From Metarhizium brunneum (lineage: Eukaryota; Ascomycota; Sordariomycetes; Hypocreales; Clavicipitaceae), in the NCBI RefSeq assembly GCF_013426205.1, contig NC_089428.1, positions 2,356,001 through 2,420,000 of the forward strand: a stretch of DNA of 64,000 nucleotides, written 5' to 3'. A program made the position numbers and the translations under genes. The stretch's first letter is position 1, and each line of letters opens with the position of its first letter. This document shows, piece after piece, positions 53,658-64,000 of this stretch. The notes below the pieces were generated by a model that saw only the letters and a list, made by a program, of their open reading frames with translations, was not told the DNA's origin and searched no databases.

Positions 53658-53674
53658 TACTCCGTACTCCGTAC
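53658..53674. repeat. tandem TACTCCG element
   Basis: Two TACTCCG units followed by TAC, part of the local cluster of this motif. Confidence 0.5.
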
Positions 53675-55675
53675 AATCGGCAGAGTTGTTTCTCAAAAGT
53701 CAAGAGATCAAGATGAGGGGCGGAAAACAGCTCGTCAGACATCAGAACAAATTCGTCAACTAGTAACCAGCGAGACTTTGCCCCAGAACACCTCCCACTC
53801 TGCCCGAGGCAACTGTCGCTCTCACAGGGCAGCCGAATAAGTGAGCAGAGAGCATGAGTTCATGTCATGACGAGCTGTTCACGTTTCTTTTGCCGAGGAA
53901 ACAGCCATCGACCCAACATGCTGGTCTCAAATTCATGCAGGGCCTTGCCCCCGACTGCAAGACGATTTTCTTTTTGCCACACGAAACCGGTTTCTTGGAG
54001 AACAGCACTTGGCCACGGCAATCATGAAGCCTTTGCCTCTTGAATGAGGATTTTCGACCAATGATACACCAGTTGGTGCACGACTTGCCCAAATGGCCAG
54101 CTCGTGCCTACAAATGTGTGGTACAGTCTGGTGGCTTGTCCAACCCTGTCCTAGCCACACCAGGGCGATGCAACTCGACCCTTATTTTATACCACGCGAT
54201 ACGGGATCACCCTGTGATATGGCCGATCCTCGTCGGGTGAGGTGACATCTGCCCCAACCTGTTTGTGATGTTTGCCGACTCGAGACCGCAGACGACAATC
54301 ACCTCGCACATGCATCCAAAACACATGCAGGAACGGCGGAGAAGCAGGGAGCAAAAAGTGGGCAATGGGAAATTGGCCAACATGTCCTGCAGGACAGCGG
54401 CCTAGAATCCGCTGTCGCAAGTGTGCATGTGTGTAAAAGTATGTACATATGTACGGACACAAGTTCGCAGAGTCTGGTTGGCATAACCGTAACCCCCTGC
54501 CCGATCTACACGCGATCTTTGTCCACTAGGAATCCAGACATGCTTGCCGCCACTCCGGCTCGTATGTTTAAACTTTTCAGGTGCCGTCACCAGGACCTTG
54601 GAGTTTCATGCGCCGCGCATTATTCGGGAGAATCGGAATAGCTCTCGCACAGAGGGAGGCCCCTCTTGAGATGCTTGGAACCTGCCCGGCCGAACCGCTG
54701 CTGCCAACAACCGGACGGTTCACCTCGGGAAAATATGTGGCCCTTCGGGCCAGGGTGCAATGTTGCGGAGGGCCTGGGTTGTGCGGCATCGTCCCTTGTC
54801 CCCCGTCGCCCAAGATCAAGGGGGCTCGCGGCTTTGCCATCTATCCTTCAATATAAAATGTGCGGAGGGAGCATGCTATCTGCACGTCATCTTGTTTCCT
54901 GAAACTACGTTTAAAGTTTATGGTGGACGTCGATCATTGATGCGTTTAAGCTCTGAAGAAACTTGGTCGAATTGCCCATACTTTGTATTTGCATGTGTTT
55001 GGTGACTGTACAGAGGGGATTAACCTGCATGTGGTGTAAGGAAGAACCCCGATGGCCAATGGTTTGTTTCTTTCCAACAGCCATTACACTAGTCCGCCTA
55101 TTATCTCTATTCTCAAACTTGGCTGGTCGCCAAGCACAGAGCCTGAAATTCCGTCCATCCAACCTCGGAGGGCGCAGGCCGCAGACGTCAACCCTGCCAG
55201 CCCGCGTGCGGCGAGAGTCATCTCCCAGAGAGATAAGTTTCTGCAGATTTATACCAAGACGACCCCGGCTCGAACAAGAGGATACCCGTGACAAATACCT
55301 CTATACTCCGCATGTTCTGTTTGTTTCCGGGCGCCCCGTAGTGAAGTCACGGGCTGAACTTTGACCCTTTGACCACTCCTTGGGGGTGTAGGCCGATATC
55401 AAGAGCTCAACTTCAGTGGCACCAGCAGCGATAGCAGGCCTAAATAGCCATCCAACCTATCGACTATGTACGTACTACTTGACGTATGGAGCTTCGGCAT
55501 TTCGGATGAAGAAACTAACCACTCAAGTTGGCCTTGCGCACAGACTATCGAACATCAGTTAATGGGGACCAAGGACGGGTAGATGGTGGAATATGAAACA
55601 GGTTCTTTTTTCTAGTTATAGTACTAGTAGCAAATCACCCGTCATTCTTTCGCAAAAGGCCTACAATCATATACG

Positions 55676-56330
55676 CTAGGTCGCTTTCCCGATTCCAATA
55701 TTGGTTGCCATGGGCTGTAAACTAGTCCGCAACTGTAAATAATTGGTCAATGACTCAATACCTACATATTTGAAACAGTCGGGGTCTAGGACATCGCCGA
55801 CAAGGAGAGGCTTATCACTTGATACCACCCACTGCCCTAGACAATAGTCTGGAATTGTTGCGACGTCGGGGACACATGAGGAACAATGATGAGTCGGAGA
55901 GACATGTGGTGAGCAGTCTGGTTCATTGTGTCTGGTCGGCATGTTGCATTCATTTAATGCGCGTCCAACTATGTGCGGCTTGCAGCAATCATGGCACACG
56001 GGGCAGAGGTACAGCACTCGGCTGTTCAAAGGATGAGCTAAAACGCAAAAAGGACATGAAGGGAAAACCTACGAGACGCGGTTGCCGCTGAGGAAGCATT
56101 CGGGAACCAAAAAAATTACTTTGGTGATACCGAAGACCTATAGCTAGATGCAGCGTTGTCCAGCCATGGCGACCATTGGCAATAATGCCAACATAGGTCG
56201 TATCAATCTCCCTACCTTTACCAGCTCCGCATCCTTGTACCAAGACGATCGGGGTTTCAATCACTTCTTGTTCATGGTTGTTTATCTGCTCTGGTTCCCA
56301 GGAGACGAGCGGCATAGACAAGGCGATCGT
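55676..56330 (-). pseudogene. decayed coding fragment, ankyrin-like
   Basis: On the minus strand a frame at 55989-56321 contains ANGRHGWTTLHLAIG, which looks like the loop and first helix of an ankyrin repeat. A Cys/His-rich frame downstream (55676-56029) is in a different phase. No start or intact domain can be assembled, so this is probably a remnant of a larger ankyrin-type gene. Confidence 0.25.
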
Positions 56331-56457
56331 TGCGTCCCATATGAAGGAGTACCCACGTTTACGAATTTATCTTGTTCACTCGCAGAAGTTTAGTCTACAT
56401 CACGCGCTACATATGTCAAGATACAGTTACATGACTCACCAAGAGTGAATTGCAAAG

Positions 56458-56700
56458 CCTCTCAAGTGGCTCTTGTGTAGCTGGCACCACTCGCCGTCAT
56501 GGCCATGACAAGGCGCCAGCCGTGGTTTCCGAGAACTGGCGACGGCGAACTCACGAGAGCCTTGCCCAATATTCTGGCAATCTCTTTGCCAGCCGCTGTA
56601 TTGTCGTGGATTTGAACCATCTGCTCAGAAGCATAATTCGCCGAGGCACTTATCTCTTCCTCCACTCCACCAAAGGTCTCATCATGCCGAGTCTACTGTA
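56458..56700 (-). pseudogene. decayed coding fragment
   Basis: The minus strand reads LGMMRPLVEWRKR in one frame, stops, then QIHDNTAAGKEIARILG and a GNHGWRLVMAMTASGAS tail in another. The protein-like composition across a frame change suggests a frameshifted remnant of a gene I cannot name. Confidence 0.25.
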
Positions 56701-57515
56701 GATCACGTTGTAAATGCAATCCAGTCTACTCCAACTGTTTCATTCACCATGGCTACGGATTCAATTGGAAATTTCCCAGGGTGACAATGCAGTCGAAGTG
56801 CTGGGCTAGGATCAAGTTGTTCCATGAGGTGTTGCATTCATCGTAATGCGTGCAAGTAGAATGGCCATGGCAGTAGACGCTACGGCATTTTCACATTCAA
56901 TTGGCACATGGCCCTGCCAGTGGTCCTCTTCATATGCCGCATCAGGATAAATGTGGCGACAACAGTGTTTGATCCAGTCCGGTCTTCTCCTGGGACATGC
57001 CGCGATAACGTGCCCTCTCTCAGCCGGGCCTTGCATCGCGTCCGTGGAACAAGGCACACGGCAGTGAGGCCGGTGTAGATGCCGGGGCCCTCGGAAAGAA
57101 TGGCGTACCGACCCCCAAGGGGAGCCATCTTCAACTTGGGCTTTTTGTGATGATGATGATGGTGATGATGATGAAGGTCCCAACTTTGGACTCGACTTGT
57201 GCTAACTCTAAATGGGCAAGGTGCCGTTCGTTGGCCACGGTCCAATGACATGGGCAATCCAATTCAACCCCACGCCATCCGACACCACCGTCACCACGAT
57301 AGACGGAATCGCGCGACAGATTCCAAACGGCAAGACAACGGGCTCTGATTGTCCATGACTCGAGCCAAAACACCTCGCCGCCACCCAAGCAACATTTGAA
57401 GTTTGAGAGACCAAGGGCGCGGGAGCAAGCCGGGCGCAGAGCAGCGGCCCAAGTTCCCCATCACCGGCAAACCACGTTACCGAAGCCAGCGTCGTCGGAT
57501 TCCTTCCAGTCAGCC

Positions 57516-58254
57516 ATGGGTCTCCTTTCCAAAACCGTCTTCTCGTCGCTCGTGGCGACCACCAGTCTCGCGGCCTACCTGGCCGCCAAGAACCCCGTCC
57601 TCTCGCCCCTCGCAGCGTCCGACCCGATCTGGACGTCGAAGCTGTTCAAGCGATACAACCCGTCCGCCAACCCCGCGACCCAGGACGTGTGCATCAAGCG
57701 CCTGCCGCTCGACAGGATCCGACCCGAGCTTCTCAAAAACCCGGGCGATCTCGTCCTAGAATACTGCCGCGGCGTCTGGTCCGGCTACGGTAAGCTCTGG
57801 CCGCACGCGCCTGCACCCTCGACCACGGGCTAACATTGGCATCATCACGTCAGGCTTCGAGGCGCAGCGCCGCTATCTCGAGTGGAAGTACCGCGGGCCC
57901 GAGACGAGCGCGGACCTGTGGACGAGGGAGCAGCTCTCCCGGAGCGCGTACGACGAGGGGACCTGCATCGCGGACCACTTCGAGGTTGTGGAAAAGACGG
58001 CCACGTCCATCACGGTGCGGTGCGGCGACTCCCCCCGCGTCCGGGGCCCGCGAGGCGGCGACGGCCTGTTTGTCATTGGCGCCGTGGTGGACGACGCGCG
58101 GGCCGAGGTCGAGCTCACGCTGAAGAGCTGCTTGTTCGCGAGCCAGGGCAAAGTGTTGGGGGTCAAGGGACCGATGCCGCCTTGGATGGAGGAGCTGCAT
58201 CAGTGGTATGCGCGCATCTGGTCCGAGTCTGGGTCGCGGCGGCTGTTGAAGTGA
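57516..58254 (+). CDS. conserved fungal protein of unknown function
   Basis: Two exons: 57516..57789 and 57854..58254, 224 residues. A hydrophobic N-terminal segment (LLSKTVFSSLVATTSLAAYLAA) is a signal anchor or mitochondrial/ER membrane helix. The rest is well structured: DPIWTSKLFKRYNPSANPAT, DVCIKRLPLDRIRPELL, an EYCRGVWSGYGFEAQRRYLEWK block over the splice site, ADHFEVVEKTATSITVRCGD and DGLFVIGAVVD strands, and an MPPWMEELHQWYARIWSES C-terminal helix. The beta-strand plus terminal-helix layout resembles small lipid- or ligand-binding folds, but I do not recognise a named domain. Conservation of such residue patterns suggests a housekeeping-like role. Confidence 0.86.
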
Positions 58255-58860
58255 CGATGGAGCGACACATGGGGACGTGCATGACGGGATTTTTGCATGC
58301 CTTGGTACGTACTGTATGAAACGGACTGGAGTAATTTGTATTTGATGGCTCAACCGTGTTTGGCAGCCTTGGTGACCGGACCTGCACCGCCCAGTTAGTT
58401 TGTCATGTAGGGCACTGCAATGATACTGCTGCGACATGTACCCTTGGTGATGGTGTCTGTCATCGGATGAAACATGTTGGACGCCTTGTCTGGAAAGTGA
58501 TTTGGACTGCAGTGCCGTCGTACGGCATACGGAGTATTGACTGATAGTCTAAGGGCCTTGGACGGCGCAACACCAGCACAAGAAGCAGGTGGCTGTTGAC
58601 GGCAAATTGATGTCTCACCGACTGCCATATAGCCAATCGTTGGGCCATCCAAGTGTCCAAGTGCCCGTGTGTCACACCGCGTTTTCCGCGCCTTGTTGTT
58701 GCACAGCGGGCATATCGGCCTCGCCATGTTCAGAAGGATGTGCTGGCCTGAAGCCTTTGGACACATGTCGTCCGTTTCCCAGATGGGCTTTGGCACGTAG
58801 CAAACGAGGTCTATATGCCAGATTGCTCACTGCCGCCGCGTACCAGCATCGCCTCCAACC
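58255..58860. other. intergenic, PAC1 promoter
   Basis: No gene is recognised. It holds one TACGGAGTA element at 58528-58536 and the 5' flank of the PAC1 gene. Confidence 0.45.
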
Positions 58861-60392
58861 ATGTTTGCTCCTGCAGCCACGGGCCGCATCTTGACCAGCC
58901 GACAAGCTGAAGAGCTGTGCGTCTGCATCACGATTTGCGACCGAGATGTGCACTAAAGCCTCCCTAGGCACAAATCCATCATTGCCTACCTGTCGGCGAA
59001 CGACAAGCACGTCACCTCGGATACGCTCCGCAAGGAGCTTGGCCTCGACGAGAATGTATTCACTGCCGACGTGACCAAGAAGTACGAAAATTTGCTCGAG
59101 AAGAAATGGACGAGCACGGTTCGATTGCAGAGAAAGGCAGGTAACTGCGCAGGCGCGCCATATGCCCCTTGGCCATCCAAAGCCGGATACATCTAGCAGC
59201 TAACCTGCTCCCGTCCATGTCATAGATTATGGATCTTGAATCTCGAAACGCCGCCTTGCAATCGGACATTGACCGCACCATTCAGGCAACCTCGAAGCGA
59301 CAGGACCCTTCCTGCTGGCTGCCCGAATCGCCGCGATATTCACTGCAGGGCCACCAGGGCGCGATAAATTGCGTCGCTTTCCACCCCAAGTTTTCCTCCC
59401 TTGCCTCCGGATCAGACGACTGCACAATCAAAATATGGGACTGGGAATTCGGCGAGCTGGAAAAGACCATCAAGGGCCACACGCAGGCGGTCCGAGGCGT
59501 CGACTATGGCGGTCCGCACGGCGGCACTCTTCTTGCGTCGTGTAGTTCCGATCTCACCATCAAGCTCTGGGACCCTGCAGACGACTACAAGAACATCCGC
59601 ACCCTATACGGCCACGATCACAGCATCTGCTCCGTCCGTTTTGTGCCCTCTAGCCATCTGGAATGGGGCCCTCGACAACTCGCCAGCGCCAGCGGTGATC
59701 GCACAATCAAGCTGTGGAATGTCGAAAACGGCCACTGTGTCTATACACTGCGCGGCCACACCGATTGGGTCCGGTCGATATATCCATCTGCCGACGGCCG
59801 AATCCTCTTGTCGGCGGGCAACGACCGCACGGCTCGCCTGTGGGATATATCCGCCGCGAGCCCCGAGAGCACGCTGACCCTCGTCGGCCACGCTCTCGGC
59901 ATCAATTGCTGTGCTCTCGCGCCGGCATCTTCACACCCGTACTTGGCGGCCGTGGCTCCGTCCAAAGAACCGGCCGTGTCTGGCGGTGCGGCCGAGTTTA
60001 TTGCCACCGGCTCCCGCGACAATACCATCATGATATGGGATGCGCAGGGAACGTGCGTACGGACGTTGGTCGGCCACGACAGCTGGGTGACTGCGATTGT
60101 GTTTCACCCCGGTGGCAGGTATCTGCTTTCCGTGGCCGACGACAAGACCTTGCGGTGCTGGGACTTGGCGCAGGGCCAGTGCGTCAAGGTGTTGGAGGGC
60201 ATTCACGAGCAATTCATCACTTGTCTACAGTGGGTTCCGCAAGTGGCAAGCGGCGGCGTGTCTGCGTCTACCGGCGATGGCTTGGGTGCGGCGCCGATGA
60301 GTGCAAAAGTGAAGACGGGCGCGGAGGTCCAGATTCGCTGCGTTGCTGCGACGGCAAGCATGGACATGACTATCAAAATATTTGCGGGCTGA
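58861..60392 (+). CDS. nudF: nuclear distribution protein PAC1 / LIS1 (NudF) homologue
   Basis: Three exons: 58861..58916, 58968..59136 and 59226..60392, 463 residues, the normal length. The LisH motif lies at about 20-45 ([20 protein letters not shown]), then a coiled coil ([31 protein letters not shown]). Seven WD40 repeats follow, each with the His-x(n)-Trp-Asp pattern (for example [59 protein letters not shown]). It regulates cytoplasmic dynein with NudE and is needed for nuclear migration along microtubules. The second intron begins with GC (GCAGGT at 59137) and ends in CATAG; the only frame-keeping alternative is this GC..AG border. This is a core gene and a good synteny anchor. Confidence 0.97.
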
Positions 60393-61007
60393 CGGCGCGA
60401 AAGGGGTCGTGGTGGGATATGAAGTCGGGTCTAGTTTGCCGTTGAAGTAACTCGGGAATCATGGTCCATAGGCTACGGTTTTTTTTTATTTTTTGGGAGT
60501 ATTCCAAGTTGATTGTTTTATAAACACTTCCCCTCTGCTTGCTTCTTACGTGTGGCCTTGGTTCTTGTTGATGAACCTTTATAAAGTTGTACCTAAAAGA
60601 AATATTCACATTTCACTTAGATGGAATTACAGGGCTAGCGATATGGGATCTTCTGCCAAGTGCTTGTTTTACTTCATTTACAAGTATATCTGATCTTTGT
60701 CCTCATATACCTCCACCATAAGGGCATGGCCATTCGCCGCCGCATCAAGTCATTTTAAGCCTCCACAGCCCAAGTCAAGCAGGCCACAGCTCAGCAGTAT
60801 TTCAGGCTACTATTTAGAACCGAAAATTGAATTGAAATGTGAATCGATAGAGTTTGAAAGCGCCCATCAAAAAACCTTTATGTACTGAGAGGAAATTAGT
60901 CTGCTTTCCCAGACTTTCCCTCCCTTCCGACTTGTACTCACCCCGGATGGTCATGCTGCCTCGAACCACAGACACATGCCAAGTAAAGTCTAGGAAAAGT
61001 CGTAGGT
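60393..61007. other. intergenic between convergent genes
   Basis: 3' flanks of PAC1 and the AANAT-like gene, AT-rich in part with T runs near 60480; no gene recognised. Confidence 0.45.
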
Positions 61008-61707
61008 CTAGTGCATGTCAGCATGTCCTTCCCAAAACAAGGCATGGGCAAATCGTACCAGGTCGTACCACGAAACGCCCGCGTAGGTAGCCGCGCTCTT
61101 GCCATGGTTCTTGAAGCCGAGTTTCTCATAGTAGGGGACAAGCCTTTCGTATGTCAGGATCGAAATCCTCTCGACACCATCTAGTTTCTTTACTTGCTCG
61201 ATATATTTCCCCATCAGGAGCTTGCCCAGCCCCTGCCTTTGGTAGTCGGGTGAAACGGCGAGAGAGTGCAGCGCGATACTGGTCCCGGACGGCTGATGCC
61301 CGGCGTCGGCCACGACTCTCGGGTTCGTCTTCCAGTCCTTGGGATAGTCCATATCCTGGTCGACTATGAGCGTTGCCCTGGCCTTGGTCGCAATCGTGTG
61401 AGCAACCAATATGCCGTCCTTGTCCTGCGCCTCGGCAGACGAGAGGACCCGGACTGTGCTCGGATCGGGCGCCGCCGCATCGGAGTTTCTGAGAAACAGC
61501 CCGTAACAAAGCTCCGGGCAGCTAGAAAGCCTGTAGTCAATCTTGATGAATGAGACGTTAATCGCTGGTTCCGTTGCTAGGTTCAGTGACCGGGAGCTGC
61601 GGTACCTTTTCGTATGTCGCAGCCTCCGACGGCGGAAAGGCGGCAGACTCTAGGGCCGCGCACCGATCCAGATCCAGAGAGGACAAGGGACGAATGTAGG
61701 CCGTCAT
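61008..61707 (-). CDS. AANAT-like GNAT acetyltransferase
   Basis: Two exons on the minus strand: 61606..61707 and 61008..61541, 211 residues. The start is MTAYIRPLSSLDLDRCAALESAAFPPSEAA, the usual opening of arylalkylamine (serotonin) N-acetyltransferase-like fungal proteins, followed by a KIDYRLSSCPELCYGLFLRN block across the splice site. The acetyl-CoA site is LHSLAVSPDYQRQGLGKLLM, and the C-terminal ERISILTYERLVPYYEKLGFKNHG carries the family Tyr-x-x-Leu-Gly-Phe end. The probable substrates are arylalkylamines or polyamines. It is convergent with PAC1. Confidence 0.92.
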
Positions 61708-62531
61708 GGTTGGAGATTTGAAGGACTCGGTGGCGAGTTGCGGGAGGAGGTATGGGCCGCCTTGACATGGAGCACTGGCACGTAGGTTTCGAGCCCAAGG
61801 TTGACGACGATGACACACGGCGACACCAGCACGTCCGAGACCGCACGGATTCCATCCATGGCCAGCTCCGCAAGATCTGGGGAACGGAGCAATGGAATGG
61901 TGATGAGCCAGATGAGCCCCACAATGTGAGACTTTTGAGTTCAGACCATGCTCGGGCCGGCTGATGGTGGAAGCTTAGGTGACGATGATGAGGGGCGTGT
62001 ACTGCGTACATATGTCGACGGTATTCTGGACGGGAAATCAGCCTAGCTTCCTGATTGTGTCTGGATGAATGTGGGCTTATAACGTGGAGGATAAACACCC
62101 CAAGCTCGTGAGTCGAGCATCCACCCCCGTGCGGCGTGGAATGTCGCCCTGCAACGTGCCAATTTATGGAGAAGCCGTTGCGAACCAGCCGTCAGGGACA
62201 TGAAATATCCATGTCTGCATATTGGTTGCTTTGGCGCGTCAAAAGCCAACACCCGGACAACCCATGGTCACAAAGGTACTTGAAAGTTTCCATAACAACA
62301 TCAAGTGTCAACGTCCTGAGCACAGCACAAACGCCGCCATTTAAATATTCTGACATGAAACTCCTCAAACGTCACGGTGCAACGTGGCAGTCAATACAGG
62401 AACACCCAAATCATCAAGTTCAATGTATCTATCCCCAGAGACTGTTATAGTGAAGAAGCGAAAACTTTCGAGTGCGACTTGGCTGTTGAGCCCAGTCACA
62501 AATTGTAAACACGTCTGGTCGTACGGAAATC
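61708..62531. other. intergenic, nothing recognised
   Basis: Left end is the promoter of the AANAT-like gene. Open frames in the rest are short, without splice support. Confidence 0.4.
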
Positions 62532-63030
62532 CTACGCCCAGTGCCAGTCTCTGAGAGACAACTCTCCACTCAGCGTCGACGGTCCCTCAAAACGATCAAA
62601 CCACTGATATATGTCGCGCCACTTGGTAACCTCTGCGGTTTTCGCCGACCCTTCACAATGGGCTATAAGTTTGAAAGCTAATACCGGAAAAACCTTGTAT
62701 TAGCATCACGCATCTGTTATAAAAAGACGGGGCAAACATACTTGCGACCTCCCATGGATCTGCCCAGTGGCTTGTGCCCTCCCTAGAGTAGACTGCAACT
62801 TGTCTAACATCCTTTGGAGACAGCACCGATTTTCCAAAGACACTTTCCAGTTCAATAGGCTTCGTTACCGAATCACCACGCGAGGGAGATGACATGAGCA
62901 GGATATTGCTCGGGGTGAATGCGCTGTCGCTAAAGTCAAGCATGATCTCGTCGTTGGTTCCGGCTCCGCTGCCCTGATACACCCCTTTGCCCAGCTCAAG
63001 ATATGCCTCGAGCGATTTGAATTCGGTACA
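62532..63030 (-). repeat. protein repeat module 2
   Basis: Second copy of the module, from FKSLEA to the terminal Asp-Trp-His-Trp, with an intron at the equivalent phase-1 position after the Trp-Glu-hydrophobic block. Confidence 0.7.
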
Positions 63031-64000
63031 GGCATGCGGCTGCCCGGGCGGCATGACGGCGATTGTCTTGGTCTTGTCGTCTGGTGTCTCCCACTGCCAG
63101 TCACCAAGAGCAACATGGCCGTTAAAATGGGACGACCCATACCCCGGGTTCATGTCGCCGAACCGGTTGAACCAATCGTAGACATTGTCGTATTTCTTGA
63201 CAACAACTCTCCTCGACGACTCGACGCACGTTCCGTAAATGTAGAGACCTGTTCGGCGCAATGTTAGGCCACGTTGTCTTGCCCTGGCGGGCGGGAAACA
63301 TACCTCCAATCTCCCACGAGTCCGGATTCTTCTGCTCATCCTGCACCGAGTATAATTGAAACGATTTGACAGCTTCAACGAGGACTTGCTTTGATCCAAA
63401 GGCCTTTTCAAGGTCCACCGAGATTGTGGCCTCGTCTCCGTGCGACGGATGTTTTAGGATGGTTTGGTGATTGTGCCCCCCGAACTCGATGACAATGTCA
63501 TCGACGGTGCCGGCGCCATCAAAGCCCCAAAGCCCATTTCCCATGGTCAACTTGGCCTCGAGGGACTTGAAGTAGTTGCATGTTTCCACGTCGGTTTGCT
63601 CCGATTCTTTGACAGCCTCACACAGGCCGTCCTGCGCCTGCGCTTGCTGTCTGCAATACACGGACACGGCATTCTCGCAACTTCCCGGTATTTCCGTAGC
63701 TTGGTCTTCATCACGTCCCCAGAGCGATGGGCCTACACCTAGATGCGCAGCTATGGTGCGAATCAACGCCGGGCACGGTCCATTCGCCAGATTGCCCTCG
63801 ATGATACCATATCTTGCAAGCCTCACGTCTGCCTCCAGAGACGACAGATACTGCACCACTATCGAGTCCATCGACAGAGCTGCACAAAAGATCCATGTCA
63901 GCACGATGTTCCTGGAGAAAATTGCAGATTTCGCTTACGGTTCGTAACAGCAGGCAGGAGCTGAGCTTGTCCCTGTTCCTCTCCCCAGCCAATGAGGCGC
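62532..64000 (-). CDS. two-module protein, 5' end beyond the window (partial)
   Basis: Four exons on the minus strand: 63939..>64000, 63304..63879, 62742..63248 and 62532..62677, in continuous frame to a TAG at 62532. The visible part is about 430 residues. Two tandem modules are present. The first, about 63580-63091, holds YFKSLEAKLTMGNGLW, TVDDIVIEFGG, HPSHGDEATISVDLEKAFGS and VYDWFNRFGD, ending GDWQWE. The second, about 63030-62532, holds FKSLEAYLELGKGVYQ, TNDEIMLDF, PSRGDSVTKPIELESVFGKS and IYQWFDRFEG, ending RDWHWA. Upstream is a Cys-containing helical region (GPCPALIRTI, VSVYCRQQAQ). Each module looks like a beta-sandwich with an Asp-Asp loop, possibly PLAT-like. Similar tails may occur on larger secreted fungal proteins, including enterotoxin-like ones; the N-terminal part that would decide this is not here. 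Confidence 0.8.
63091..63580 (-). repeat. protein repeat module 1
   Basis: Encodes the first copy of the ~160-residue module, from the FKSLEA opening to the Asp-Trp-Gln-Trp end; a splice site falls in the same place as in copy 2. Confidence 0.7.

Larger units (their letters stand above)
51416..57515. other. 6.1 kb gene-poor region
   Basis: No intact gene is supported across this stretch. It carries clustered TACTCCGTA/TACGGAGTA elements at 52147, 52305, 52384, 53353 and 53658, and decayed coding fragments at 55676-56330 and 56458-56700. Its left end lies upstream of the RGS receptor gene and could hold a long leader or regulatory region. Its right end is the promoter of the conserved gene at 57516, with a CAT/GAT microsatellite near 57150-57175. 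Confidence 0.5.

Noticed and set aside
1..64000. tRNA, rRNA and CRISPR search
   Set aside because: I saw no A/B-box pair forming a cloverleaf, no rRNA-like sequence and no spaced direct repeats; absence by eye is not proof.

Overview
The window is nuclear DNA of a filamentous ascomycete, most likely a hypocrealean fungus. The signs are many 45-75 bp introns with GT..AG (rarely GC..AG) borders and CTAAC/CTGAC branch sites, HET, BTB and 2EXR genes, fungal-type 7TM receptors, Zn2Cys6 regulators and a PAC1/LIS1 dynein regulator. Species is not determinable by eye. About 23 protein genes can be supported. Most exon models were built by hand, and every junction in them keeps the reading frame unless stated.

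Layout. 1-12 kb: a 2EXR protein with a long acidic tail, a YdeI/OmdA-like protein, a secreted FAD (BBE-type) oxidase, a long gene-poor stretch, a five-exon fungal rhodopsin-type 7TM protein and a DHDPS/HOGA-type aldolase. 12-26 kb (accessory, AT-richer): two small secreted proteins, two BTB/POZ genes with an inverted repeat around the first, a GPI-anchored secreted protein, AT-rich decayed DNA and a HET gene carrying an in-frame TAG. 26-30 kb: a DHA1-type MFS exporter and a damaged one-TM Thr-rich gene.

30.6-42.6 kb is the most coherent block: a PrnA/Put3-like Zn2Cys6 activator, a covalent-flavin amine oxidase (sarcosine/pipecolate oxidase family), a P5C reductase, a mitochondrial P5C dehydrogenase and a mitochondrial proline dehydrogenase. 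It is a proline-utilisation (prn-type) cluster with two unusual members, the FAD amine oxidase and P5C reductase, and no permease in view. Three CGG-N8-CCG inverted motifs lie in its intergenic regions.

43.8-51.4 kb: a second Zn2Cys6 regulator whose zinc cluster is split by a 15-nt micro-exon, a GFA/CENP-V protein, a GNAT acetyltransferase and a 7TM-RGS receptor (GprK type). 51.4-57.5 kb is gene-poor, with repeated TACTCCGTA palindromes and decayed coding fragments. 57.5-64 kb: a conserved fungal protein, PAC1/LIS1, an AANAT-like acetyltransferase and a two-module repeat protein running off the right edge.
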